From Candidatus Dadabacteria bacterium (lineage in GTDB: Bacteria > Bdellovibrionota_C > UBA2361 > J135), in NCBI GenBank assembly GCA_003694225.1, contig RFKT01000188.1:1-7763 (forward strand): DNA of 7,763 bases, written 5' to 3'. This document shows, in pieces, positions 1-6,582 of the stretch (position 1 is the first letter of the stretch; each line of letters starts with the position of its first letter). The notes under the pieces were generated by a model. The model saw only the letters and a program-made list of their open reading frames with translations. It had not been told where the DNA came from and did not search any database. The position numbers and the translations under genes were made by a program.

Positions 1-1307
1 AAAAAGAAAAGCAAAAAAGCCCATGTTACATAAATATTCAAATAAAAGCCTGAAATAAAAAGCATCAGATGCTGGATCAAAGAGGGCTTTCCCTTCAACC
101 CAAATAGGATCATCTGAGCGAGGGATCTCTTCCCAGCCCTAAGAGCGGCAAAGGCGTATTTGTATCTGAGATCATCAGCCACTGTTGAGTCCTGAGCAAC
201 TCGTTCCAGAGCCAAAATAGTTCTTTCACCCTTGAGGAAATTATTACTAGCTATAAAGGACATAGCCAGGTTTGATAGCCCCTCAACTAAGCCAGACTTT
301 ATGTCGGCATCCCTCTCCCCGTATTCCGCAAAAAAGTTTAGATTCTCCCTTTTAATGAGTAGCTGGGGCTTATTCTTAGAGATCATTTTCAGAAGGGTTT
401 TCACCAAATTGTGAGTTGTAGGCGTGCGGCGGCTAAAATCTATCTCTGAAAGCAGTGCCAAACTTCCTTCAAGGCGATCTTCATCCATAAGCTTCTTAGC
501 CCGAACATGTGCCAAATTTATAATCCATGGATAAACAGTGCCGTATATTAATTTGTCTCCTTTATATTTCCGTGCCAGCTCGAACAGGCTGTTTAAATCT
601 TCTTCCTCCTTATAGCGGTACGCTCTCTGTAAAGTAAGGATCTGTGAAAGAAGGTCTTTCCAGTCTTCGGGCGGAAAGTGCGATACATTTATAAAATCAG
701 AAAACCTTCTTGTGATATCATTATCTATTGCGGCGGAAGGGACGGAATTAAAGTATTGATAGAAAAGATCTAACAGCTTAGTTCCAATACCATCCCTGCG
801 CAATGCCTCATACCTATCAAAATAATACCCTTTATACAACACGGCCAGTAATATAAGAGGGAGTGGTAGTTTTATGCCACTTTGAGAGTAGTGCTCAACG
901 GCGTTTTTCGATACCTCTTCTATAACAGCGCGATCGTCCAAGTTCTTAAGTATATAATCCAGCAAGGCTTTATCACTTACAGCGCCTCCAAGCCATACAA
1001 GTCCTGCAGCGGCTGCATAATAGTCCTTCTCTTTCAAAGCGAGAGATACAAAGCGCTTTAACTCAGCAGCGGTTGCATCCTTAAGGCCAGATCGAAGATA
1101 GTGAGAGATCACAAAAGAGTTTAGATGAGAACGCATAATGATTACATGAGCATCATCTAAGGAGATTTTAACCGACCCCTTATCGACATAGGAGATCTCT
1201 TCCACGGGAAATTCTATCCCATAGAGGCTATAATAGTCAGCAAGTAATCGAGTACATGGCACAATCCCGAATATAACAGCGCAAACCCAATTGGCCTTTC
1301 GTCCCAT
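1..1307 (-). CDS. Uncharacterised exported helix-rich protein, C-terminus beyond the window
   Basis: I translated this frame by hand from the ATG at 1307-1305. It stays open for 435 codons to the left edge, so the stop and C-terminus lie outside the window. The N-terminus looks like a signal peptide: basic start (MGRK), hydrophobic stretch at residues 7-22, and possible cleavage after LLA at residue 23. A short part that may be beta-rich follows (about 30-60). From about residue 65 to 410 the protein looks almost entirely alpha-helical, rich in Leu, Ala, Lys, Glu and Tyr, in the style of TPR or HEAT-like repeats, but I see no clean repeat consensus. Residues from about 413 onward are strongly hydrophobic and look like a membrane span cut by the edge. 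The gene starts 38 bases after the DUF1573 gene, with a weak GGA ribosome site about 8 bases upstream, so it probably shares the acc transcript. I do not recognise a family. The reading frame is secure; the function is unknown. Confidence 0.85.
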   Translation of the reverse strand, partial: MGRKANWVCAVIFGIVPCTRLLADYYSLYGIEFPVEEISYVDKGSVKISLDDAHVIIMRSHLNSFVISHYLRSGLKDATAAELKRFVSLALKEKDYYAAAAGLVWLGGAVSDKALLDYILKNLDDRAVIEEVSKNAVEHYSQSGIKLPLPLILLAVLYKGYYFDRYEALRRDGIGTKLLDLFYQYFNSVPSAAIDNDITRRFSDFINVSHFPPEDWKDLLSQILTLQRAYRYKEEEDLNSLFELARKYKGDKLIYGTVYPWIINLAHVRAKKLMDEDRLEGSLALLSEIDFSRRTPTTHNLVKTLLKMISKNKPQLLIKRENLNFFAEYGERDADIKSGLVEGLSNLAMSFIASNNFLKGERTILALERVAQDSTVADDLRYKYAFAALRAGKRSLAQMILFGLKGKPSLIQHLMLFISGFYLNIYVTWAFLLFF

Positions 1308-1345
1308 CTGTTATTCCAACTCTTTATAGGCTCAGCAGAACAGAA

Positions 1346-2032
1346 TTACCCCTCCACAGTAGCCAAGACAGGGATGTTTATAGCCCATCTGTATCTTTTT
1401 CTTAGGTAAATCGTAACCCGTCCCTTAAAGCTCTTTCCCTTAAAATCCGCCTTAAGAGAAACTTCTAGATTTCTTGCGCCGTTTTTTCTGCTAATTTCCT
1501 TAACATCGATATACGGAGAGTTTGAAACTATACCTACTATCTTTGCCTTTGAGCCATCGCGGATCTTCGCTTTTATAACCTTTGAAACTATCTGCCCACG
1601 CTTGATGTTGAGAAACTGGAGTCTATCAGGCTCTGTTTCCAAATCTGACAACACAACGCCTTTAATAGTTAAAACTACAACTTGAGAATCCGGATCATTA
1701 GAATAAATTGTCACTGTTTTAACCTTATTACCCATAAAGCCTTCCGTATCAAAGCGGACTTTTAAAGAGGCAGTTTCATTTGGGGCCAGTAATGTCTTTT
1801 TTATTTTTGCTACCGTACATCCGCAAGAAGGCGTTACCCTTATTATTCTTAAAATCTTCTTCCCTGAGTTCTTGATAGTGAATGTATGCTCTACAACCTC
1901 TCCCTGAGTAACCTTGCCAAAATCATACTGCGTGGAATCAAGCTCGATCTTGGGTGAGATTAACTCAGCAAATGCAACGGCTCTTAGCACCGCTAAAATT
2001 ACAATTGGGAGTAGGAGAGAGCGTCTGACCAT
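1346..2032 (-). CDS. Secreted DUF1573 domain protein
   Basis: The protein has 228 residues from the ATG at 2032. A signal peptide covers residues 1-22, with a likely signal peptidase I site after AFA, so the mature protein should be periplasmic or secreted. Residues about 33-125 match the DUF1573 Ig-like fold: a Tyr-Asp-Phe-Gly strand start at 36-39, then an EHTFTIKNSG-type strand, the hallmark SCGCT motif at 69-73, an LAPNE turn and a closing YSNDP turn. Residues about 130-226 look like a second beta-sandwich of weaker identity. The family is common in Bacteroidota, Planctomycetota and deltaproteobacterial groups and has no defined biochemical role. The ATG lies only two bases after the accC stop, so translation is probably coupled to accC. 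A TTG at 2038 that overlaps the accC stop is an alternative start, but the ATG is better. The link to acetyl-CoA carboxylase genes may be only positional. Confidence 0.87.
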   Translation of the reverse strand: MVRRSLLLPIVILAVLRAVAFAELISPKIELDSTQYDFGKVTQGEVVEHTFTIKNSGKKILRIIRVTPSCGCTVAKIKKTLLAPNETASLKVRFDTEGFMGNKVKTVTIYSNDPDSQVVVLTIKGVVLSDLETEPDRLQFLNIKRGQIVSKVIKAKIRDGSKAKIVGIVSNSPYIDVKEISRKNGARNLEVSLKADFKGKSFKGRVTIYLRKRYRWAINIPVLATVEG

Positions 2033-2060
2033 TGTCAAGCTTGGGGCTTTACCCCTCCTT
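2033..2060 (-). promoter_or_regulatory. Coupled ribosome site and small hairpin before the DUF1573 gene
   Basis: Inside the last codons of accC lies a near-perfect AAGGAGG (2060-2054), followed by a possible GGGG-TAAAG-CCCC hairpin (2055-2043). The site is 21 bases from the ATG at 2032 in linear form, too far for normal use. If the hairpin folds, its AAGGA part would sit about 10 bases from the ATG. The accC stop is two bases before that ATG, so reinitiation by the ribosome that has just finished accC is also likely. The sequence elements are seen; the mechanism is inferred. Confidence 0.4.
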
Positions 2061-3432
2061 CAAAAGCGTTATCAGTTGAATCTAACGGCTTAACCTCCTC
2101 AAGGAATTTAGTTGTTACTCCACCTTGTACAAACATGGGATTTTGTAATATGCGCCTGTGCAGATCGATATTGGTAGAAATCCCCTCAATAATATATTCA
2201 TCCAAAGCTACAATCATCTTTCTTATGCAGGAAGCCCTATCTCTATCCCAAACGATTAGCTTTGAAATAAGTGAATCATAATATGGCTGTACTGTATACT
2301 CGCTATATATGGCTGAATCAACTCTCACGCCATTACCTCCGGGAGCGTGATAACCCAATATTTTCCCGGGAGAAGGCCTCATTGAAACCGTATCTTCAGC
2401 ATTGATCCTAACCTCAATAGCATGCCCTGAGATTTGAATATCATCCTGCTCGAGCGATAGCTCCTTCCCAGCAGCAATTCGTATCTGTTCCTTGACAAGA
2501 TCTGTGCCTGTAACCATTTCTGTCACTGGATGCTCCACCTGAAGCCGTGTGTTCATCTCTATAAAATAAAATTCGTTCTCCATCACATCGACTAAAAATT
2601 CCACAGTGCCGACACCGGTATATTTCACGGACTCTGCTATTAACAGTGCGGATTCTTGAATCCTGTTAAGTATATCTTCAGACAAGCCTGGTGCGGGGCT
2701 TTCCTCTATTAATTTCTGATATCTCCGTTGGATAGAACAGTCTCGGGTTCCATAGTGAACAAAATTGTGAAAGCGGTCTCCAGCTATCTGCACCTCAACG
2801 TGCCGCACCTTTGGAAGATACTTCTCAACCAAAAGGCTTCCATCGCCAAAGGCGGCTTCAACCTCACTGCTGGCTGTCATAAATATAGTTTCAAAATCAT
2901 CTGGCCCGTCAACAATCTTCATACCTCTACCACCACCTCCGGCACACGCCTTCAAAAGCACTGGGAAACCTATTTTCTCGGCCATAAGGAGTGCTTTTTG
3001 TGGATCCAGATATCCCTTACTCTCCCCCGGTATAGTTTTAACTCCCGCCTTTTCAGCAATTCTGCGCGCCCGCGCCTTATCTCCCATAGTCCGCATTGCT
3101 CTGGATGTAGGACCTATAAATGTGATTCCGCAGCTGCCGCAGATCTCTGCAAAAGCATGGTTTTCACTCAAAAAGCCGTATCCGGGGTGTATGGCATCAA
3201 CCCCAGTGGCAACTGCTGCAGACATAATAGCTGTAATATTAAGGTAGCTATCTCTCGCAAGTGGAGGGCCTATACAAACGCTCTCTGTAGCCAACTTTAC
3301 ATGAAGAGCATCTGTATCCGCAGTTGAATGAGCTGCAACTGTAGGAATGCCAAGCTCATGGCAAGCGCGTATAATCCTTACAGCAATCTCCCCCCTGTTT
3401 GCTATAAGCACTTTTTTAAAAAGGGGCTTCAT
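2035..3432 (-). CDS. accC: Acetyl-CoA carboxylase biotin carboxylase subunit AccC
   Basis: This cytoplasmic enzyme carboxylates the biotin carried by AccB, using ATP and bicarbonate, in the first half-reaction of malonyl-CoA synthesis. The 465 residues are slightly longer than E. coli AccC (449). In order: the N-terminal domain with IANRGEIAVRI (9-20) and HPGYGFLSEN (82-91); the ATP-grasp domain with a glycine-rich loop (KACAGGGGRGM, 161-171), RHVE (210-213), RDCSIQRR (230-237) and the metal and catalytic EMNTR..VEHP segment (292-302); then the C-terminal domain with R342, equivalent to catalytic R338 of E. coli. E292, N294, R296, E300 and K240 are also kept. Two neighbouring positions differ from E. 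coli: T229 where E. coli has Glu227, and Y238 where it has His236. The ATG at 3432 fits the family start; a weak AGG lies 10 bases upstream, and accB ends 22 bases before. The last 15 or so residues are a low-conservation tail. Confidence 0.97.
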   Translation of the reverse strand: MKPLFKKVLIANRGEIAVRIIRACHELGIPTVAAHSTADTDALHVKLATESVCIGPPLARDSYLNITAIMSAAVATGVDAIHPGYGFLSENHAFAEICGSCGITFIGPTSRAMRTMGDKARARRIAEKAGVKTIPGESKGYLDPQKALLMAEKIGFPVLLKACAGGGGRGMKIVDGPDDFETIFMTASSEVEAAFGDGSLLVEKYLPKVRHVEVQIAGDRFHNFVHYGTRDCSIQRRYQKLIEESPAPGLSEDILNRIQESALLIAESVKYTGVGTVEFLVDVMENEFYFIEMNTRLQVEHPVTEMVTGTDLVKEQIRIAAGKELSLEQDDIQISGHAIEVRINAEDTVSMRPSPGKILGYHAPGGNGVRVDSAIYSEYTVQPYYDSLISKLIVWDRDRASCIRKMIVALDEYIIEGISTNIDLHRRILQNPMFVQGGVTTKFLEEVKPLDSTDNAFEGGVKPQA

Positions 3433-3454
3433 TGAAAATCAACCTAGCAACATA

Positions 3455-3907
3455 CTATGCCATTGGGTTTATATAAAAGAGGACTTCGCCGTACTCGACC
3501 ACTTGGCCATCTGCCAATAAGATCTTTTCTATCCTTCCCCCTTCAGGGGCCTCTATCTCATTCATCAGTTTCATAGCTTCAACAATGCATAGAGTATCGC
3601 CTTTCTTTACTATATCGCCCTCGTTGACAAACGGCTCAGCATCGGGAGAAGGTTTGCGGTAAAAAGTTCCAACTATAGGTGATTCAACTTTAATCCAGTT
3701 TGGAGACACTTCATCCTCTTCTCCTTCAGGTTTTGCATTGCCATCGGGCGGAATTGCGGCTTGAGATGGTTGGATAGGCAAGGGGGCACCTTCTAAAGCA
3801 CCTCTAGAAAGCTTAATATGAGTGCCATCCTCTATAAGCTCAAACTCTGTAATATCGCTTTCCCTCAATATGCCTATTATTGCTTTTAGTTTCTCAACTA
3901 TATCCAC
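3455..3907 (-). CDS. accB: Acetyl-CoA carboxylase biotin carboxyl carrier protein AccB
   Basis: AccB carries the biotin that is carboxylated by AccC and then discharged to acetyl-CoA by AccAD. The 150 residues compare with 156 in E. coli. Residues 1-36 are a helical N-terminal region that typically contacts AccC. Residues about 37-70 are a Pro/Ala/Glu-rich flexible linker. Residues 72-148 form the biotinyl domain, with SPIVGTFYRKPSPDAEPF (76-93), which includes the thumb typical of AccB, and the biotinylation motif EAMKLMN, with K113 as the predicted biotin site. The start is GTG at 3907: an in-frame TAA lies five codons upstream, and no ATG is available before the conserved N-terminus. A short GGAA element sits about 8 bases upstream. 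It is the first gene of its transcript, followed by accC after 22 bases. No efp or aroQ gene, common partners elsewhere, is present upstream in this window. Confidence 0.96.
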   Translation of the reverse strand: MDIVEKLKAIIGILRESDITEFELIEDGTHIKLSRGALEGAPLPIQPSQAAIPPDGNAKPEGEEDEVSPNWIKVESPIVGTFYRKPSPDAEPFVNEGDIVKKGDTLCIVEAMKLMNEIEAPEGGRIEKILLADGQVVEYGEVLFYINPMA

Positions 3908-4212
3908 AGGTAAATTCCGTTATAAACATTGCAGGTTATTAAGATTTTGTCACTTAGCTATCTTGTGAGGTGATTTTACCAAACTCAAGCTATTATTCAA
4001 TGAAACCTCGTAATTAGCCACAACCGAATAAAGGGGCAGTTAAATCTTCGCTACCAAAATGCAAAAACAGCCTATATTACCATAATCCCCTGAAATTGCG
4101 GATGAATTTTATGGCTGCCTTTTCTCCCCTACCCAGGGCAGGGTTATATCCAGTGAAATCCCTCCCTCATAATGCTTTAAGGGGGGTTATCCATATCCCT
4201 TTGCATCAAAAT
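3908..4212. other. Intergenic region between the pilQ-lipoprotein block and accB
   Basis: This stretch of about 300 bases has no convincing reading frame on either strand. It begins after the terminator of the lipoprotein block and must hold the control region of accBC. I see a promoter candidate at 3973-4000. I also see a pyrimidine/purine pairing, CCTCCCT (4161-4167) with AGGGGGG (4180-4186), that could fold on the plus strand with one T-G wobble; it has no U-tract and I assign it no role. Two similar short words containing GGGTTAT occur near 4141 and 4184. No tRNA, small RNA or riboswitch fold was recognised. Confidence 0.6.
3973..4000 (-). promoter_or_regulatory. Candidate promoter for accBC with extended -10
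   Basis: Read on the minus strand, a -35-like TTGAAT (4000-3995) is followed by a 16-base spacer and a -10-like TAAAAT (3978-3973), five of six matches to TATAAT. The three bases before it are TGG, which gives an extended -10 (TGnTAAAAT). Transcription would start near 3966, leaving a leader of about 58 bases before the accB GTG. This was found by eye; the spacing and match quality are good, but no start-site data exist here. Confidence 0.5.
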
Positions 4213-4248
4213 AAAAAAGCCTCCTTCCGAAACAGCAGGAAGGGAGGC
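4213..4248 (-). terminator. Rho-independent terminator of the pilQ-lipoprotein block
   Basis: On the minus strand a GC-rich arm (4248-4238) pairs with a second arm (4228-4219) to form a 10-base-pair stem with a single bulged base and a 9-base loop. Six T residues (4218-4213) follow directly, then more AT-rich sequence. It lies 33 bases after the stop codon of the 503-residue lipoprotein gene. The plus-strand side lacks a T-run, so it works only for minus-strand transcription. It separates the pilus/lipoprotein transcript from accBC. Confidence 0.9.
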
Positions 4249-4281
4249 ATAAAAACCTAAGTAAAATTTAAAACAGCTAGC

Positions 4282-5793
4282 TCAACTACAGTTATCAATC
4301 TCTTTAAAGTTTACAGACCCCGTAGCAGTAATAGTCACGGCGTTGTTGTCCTTGTCAACACCTGTAAGAGTTATTGTAACCGCAGTCACTCCTATCTCCC
4401 CTATAGTAGTTCCAGCTATTGTTTGTTTTTCTTCAGAGCTTCCCGCCGAAACACCAACAGCTACTAATCCACTAAATGTCGCCGTTCCAGTGGCAAGCTG
4501 TCCTACTTGCTGAACTGTGCTGGTATCAAGTCCGGCTATAGTTACAGTATATTGGCTCAAAGTTATAGCCCCACCAGTTCCATTGCTGACCGTCATTGTA
4601 AAGGTAGTATCTCCTATCGTCTCGCTTTCCCCTGCGCTACATGATGTCGCCGTAACGTCAGCAGAAGTGCCAGAGGTTCCGTTATCAGCAAAGCTAAGAG
4701 AAGTTACAGTTACACTACCTGTTTCTCCTGAAGATCCGCCACCACTTGTACATCTATTAGCATTTGAAAACGTAATCCCAACCTTTATTGAAATTGATAC
4801 CTTATCTCCCTGATCGTTATGCCCAGAGAAAGTAAACACAACATTCTTAAAGCCTGTAGAAGACGATATGGTAGTACTGCTCCCAGCATAAGTCTTAGTG
4901 CCGTCAGCCTGAGCAGCAGCTATCAGACCTGTTACTGTTTGTTCGCCACCGTTAGGAGCGACACCACCACTTACAGAAGATCCAATCCCTATAGGTCCAA
5001 ATGTTCCAACTCCAGGAACTCTCATGGTATAATTGGTTATCGTTATAGTTGAGTTTGTCTCATTGAGAAAATCCACACTAAAAGTGGCATCTCCGAAAGG
5101 CTCTGCATCAGTGCCACTGTCACCGCAATTGTTAACTTGAGTCGTATCAATAACAAATAGGCCCTCCACCTCATCATCTATAACTTGAAAATCTGTAATG
5201 CTGATTCCGTTTGTATTTGTCCCGCCAGGACCAGCATCATCAGATATCTGAACTCCGCCTCCAAGGCCTCCGCCTCCAGCTCCCGGGAATCCAGTAAAAC
5301 CATCAGGAATATCTCCCGTGCACTTAACCGTCCGGAATTGCCTCTTTGCAGCGCCTATAGGCAACCTACATCCTATTTGGAAGCTCCCAGGCCTCTCGCA
5401 CCCCACAACACCGCTCATATTTCCTGTTCCATCCGTAAGCTCAACTCCCGTTGTAGGCTCGATAAGAGCAAGTCCCTTTTCCGTATCACATGCAACCTTA
5501 ATTTGAGGGACAGCAGAACCGCTTCCATCTCTAACTCGAACAGAAAATCCCCCTGTTTTCGAAACAGCAATAGAACTTGGCGCAGAGAGGGTTATAGTCC
5601 CAACGGAGCTATCAGCGACAAACTGGCTGCCGCTAAAATCTTTTGAACCGCCATCTGTGCTGCCGCACCCGTAGATAGCCGCTAATAAAAGCGTAAACAC
5701 CAAAGCAAAGCCCAGTTGTAGCATGCAGGCCTTTGAAGTTTTATTTTTAGCCATATTGCATATCCGCATAAACACTTGACGTAAACTCTCCAT
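4282..5793 (-). CDS. Large lipoprotein with an Ig-like domain and two C-terminal beta-domain repeats
   Basis: The product has about 503 residues from the ATG at 5793. A hydrophobic signal ends in a lipobox, AIYGC, with lipidated Cys43 followed by Gly, which suggests outer-membrane sorting. Residues about 63-160 resemble a bacterial Ig-like domain of the Big_1/invasin type (SAPSSIAVSKTGGFSVRVRD opening), here with Cys at 102, 132, 142 and 158. A glycine-rich linker follows (168-196). Two diverged copies of a beta-rich domain then cover about 197-348 and 359-502, each bounded by a Cys near the start (223; 385) and one at the end (348; 502). I do not recognise a named family for the repeated domain. 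The start is uncertain: GTG at 5823 overlaps the previous stop, and the ATG at 5754 gives a more compact signal peptide with the lipid Cys at 30, but the ATG at 5793 has the best ribosome site. A pilus-associated or surface role is inferred from its place behind pilQ. Confidence 0.87.
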   Translation of the reverse strand: MESLRQVFMRICNMAKNKTSKACMLQLGFALVFTLLLAAIYGCGSTDGGSKDFSGSQFVADSSVGTITLSAPSSIAVSKTGGFSVRVRDGSGSAVPQIKVACDTEKGLALIEPTTGVELTDGTGNMSGVVGCERPGSFQIGCRLPIGAAKRQFRTVKCTGDIPDGFTGFPGAGGGGLGGGVQISDDAGPGGTNTNGISITDFQVIDDEVEGLFVIDTTQVNNCGDSGTDAEPFGDATFSVDFLNETNSTITITNYTMRVPGVGTFGPIGIGSSVSGGVAPNGGEQTVTGLIAAAQADGTKTYAGSSTTISSSTGFKNVVFTFSGHNDQGDKVSISIKVGITFSNANRCTSGGGSSGETGSVTVTSLSFADNGTSGTSADVTATSCSAGESETIGDTTFTMTVSNGTGGAITLSQYTVTIAGLDTSTVQQVGQLATGTATFSGLVAVGVSAGSSEEKQTIAGTTIGEIGVTAVTITLTGVDKDNNAVTITATGSVNFKEIDNCS

Positions 5794-5802
5794 AGTCACT
5801 CT

Positions 5803-5808
5803 CTCCCC
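5803..5808 (-). promoter_or_regulatory. Ribosome binding site that favours the 5793 start
   Basis: GGGGAG on the minus strand lies 9 bases before the ATG at 5793. The other in-frame starts are worse placed: the GTG at 5823 and ATG at 5817 have only poorly spaced purines before them, and the ATG at 5754 has only a weak GCGGAT-like stretch upstream. Confidence 0.6.
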
Positions 5809-5822
5809 AATATTCATCCTCA

Positions 5823-6548
5823 CTATCCGCTCGTGCTTGAGCTACTGCTACTGTCACTTCCCTCTGTAGGCTCTATTACATTGTCAGGCACAAACTGGAT
5901 AAATAGTGGAACGCTGTTCGTATCCATCCTATCTCCCGCAGATGTAACTCCACTCAAATAAGCTGTAACTGTCATAGTAAAAGGAGGTTCTGGTAATTTA
6001 GCCCTGTTAAAATTAAGCCATGCTATAATCTCAGGAGGCACAACCATAAATTGGGCATAATTTATATTCGAGAGGCTTCCATTTGCAAAGGAATCTGGTA
6101 GGCTGCTCCCCGAAGCACCGCTGGAGCCTCCTCCCTCTGTTCCTGTACCGGTATCACCGCCGCTTGAGGTCGAAGATGATGCTGGTCCAAGTAAAATGCT
6201 GAGCGCAGCGCTTGTATCAGGCGGCTGAGCACTTGCACCCGGGATATTGTAGCTCATAAAGATCCTATCTACCCGTATAAATTGCCCCGAGAGATTGTTC
6301 TGCACCCCGGCAACAGTAACAATGGCTCCACCAAAGCTAGCGGAACTCTCCCCTGTAGCAGTGCTCAAAGGAGCTGAGAGCCCTACAACTCCAGCCGGAA
6401 CTGCTCCGGATGGATCGTCTGGGACTTCAGAAAAATAACCAAGAAAGGTAAACGAAACCCCCTGATCGTTATTGGTACTGCCACAGGATAAAACAGAGAG
6501 TATAAGCCCAACTCCGATAAGCACCTTAAATATGTTTTTCTTTAGCAT
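5823..6548 (-). CDS. Lipoprotein downstream of pilQ, unknown family
   Basis: The product has 241 residues. The signal peptide (basic MLKKNIFK, then a hydrophobic core) ends in VLSC, with lipidated Cys22 followed by Gly-Ser, consistent with outer-membrane sorting. The mature part looks beta-rich, split by a low-complexity Ser/Gly/Thr linker at about 124-149, and ends in a Ser-rich tail (229-241). Residues about 90-104 (IRVDRIFMSYNIPG) and 190-220 (around VTAYLSGVTSAGDRMDTN) resemble matching strands in both repeats of the next lipoprotein, so a shared fold is likely. I do not recognise a named family. The ATG start is well supported by a strong ribosome site. The gene begins 34 bases after the pilQ stop and ends 29 bases before the preferred start of the next gene, so the three are probably one transcript. 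A role as a pilus or secretin accessory protein is inference from position. Confidence 0.88.
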   Translation of the reverse strand: MLKKNIFKVLIGVGLILSVLSCGSTNNDQGVSFTFLGYFSEVPDDPSGAVPAGVVGLSAPLSTATGESSASFGGAIVTVAGVQNNLSGQFIRVDRIFMSYNIPGASAQPPDTSAALSILLGPASSSTSSGGDTGTGTEGGGSSGASGSSLPDSFANGSLSNINYAQFMVVPPEIIAWLNFNRAKLPEPPFTMTVTAYLSGVTSAGDRMDTNSVPLFIQFVPDNVIEPTEGSDSSSSSSTSG

Positions 6549-6554
6549 AAACCG

Positions 6555-6562
6555 CTCCTCTT
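6555..6562 (-). promoter_or_regulatory. Strong ribosome binding site of the 241-residue lipoprotein
   Basis: AAGAGGAG on the minus strand stands six bases before the ATG at 6548. It is one of the two strongest ribosome sites in the window (the other is near 2054-2060) and fixes this start. It suggests efficient translation of the lipoprotein relative to its neighbours. Confidence 0.75.
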
Positions 6563-6582
6563 GTTTGAAACTTACATCACCA

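Noticed and set aside
232..414. Small 60-codon plus-strand frame near the left edge
   Set aside because: It is antisense to the long 435-codon frame, has no clear ribosome site, and its translation shows no domain features.
2728..3327. Open frame of 199 codons on the plus strand opposite accC
   Set aside because: It lies wholly antisense to the strongly conserved AccC core, and its translation has no recognisable family pattern, so it is a shadow of accC codon structure.
3919..3924. TATAAC as a -10 element for accB
   Set aside because: It would start transcription only a few bases before the GTG and has no fitting -35; the candidate at 3973-4000 is better placed.
4161..4186. Pairing CCTCCCT/AGGGGGG as a second terminator
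   Set aside because: No T-run follows on either strand, and on the minus strand the stem has a C-A mismatch.
3908..4212. Riboswitch or small RNA in the accB leader
   Set aside because: I found no conserved riboswitch core or strong long-range pairing; the predicted leader is only about 58 bases.
5185..5646. Plus-strand open frame of 153 codons opposite the large lipoprotein
   Set aside because: The Ser/Arg-rich translation is the expected reverse image of a Gly/Ser/Thr-rich gene, and the opposite strand has a signal peptide, lipobox and domain repeats.
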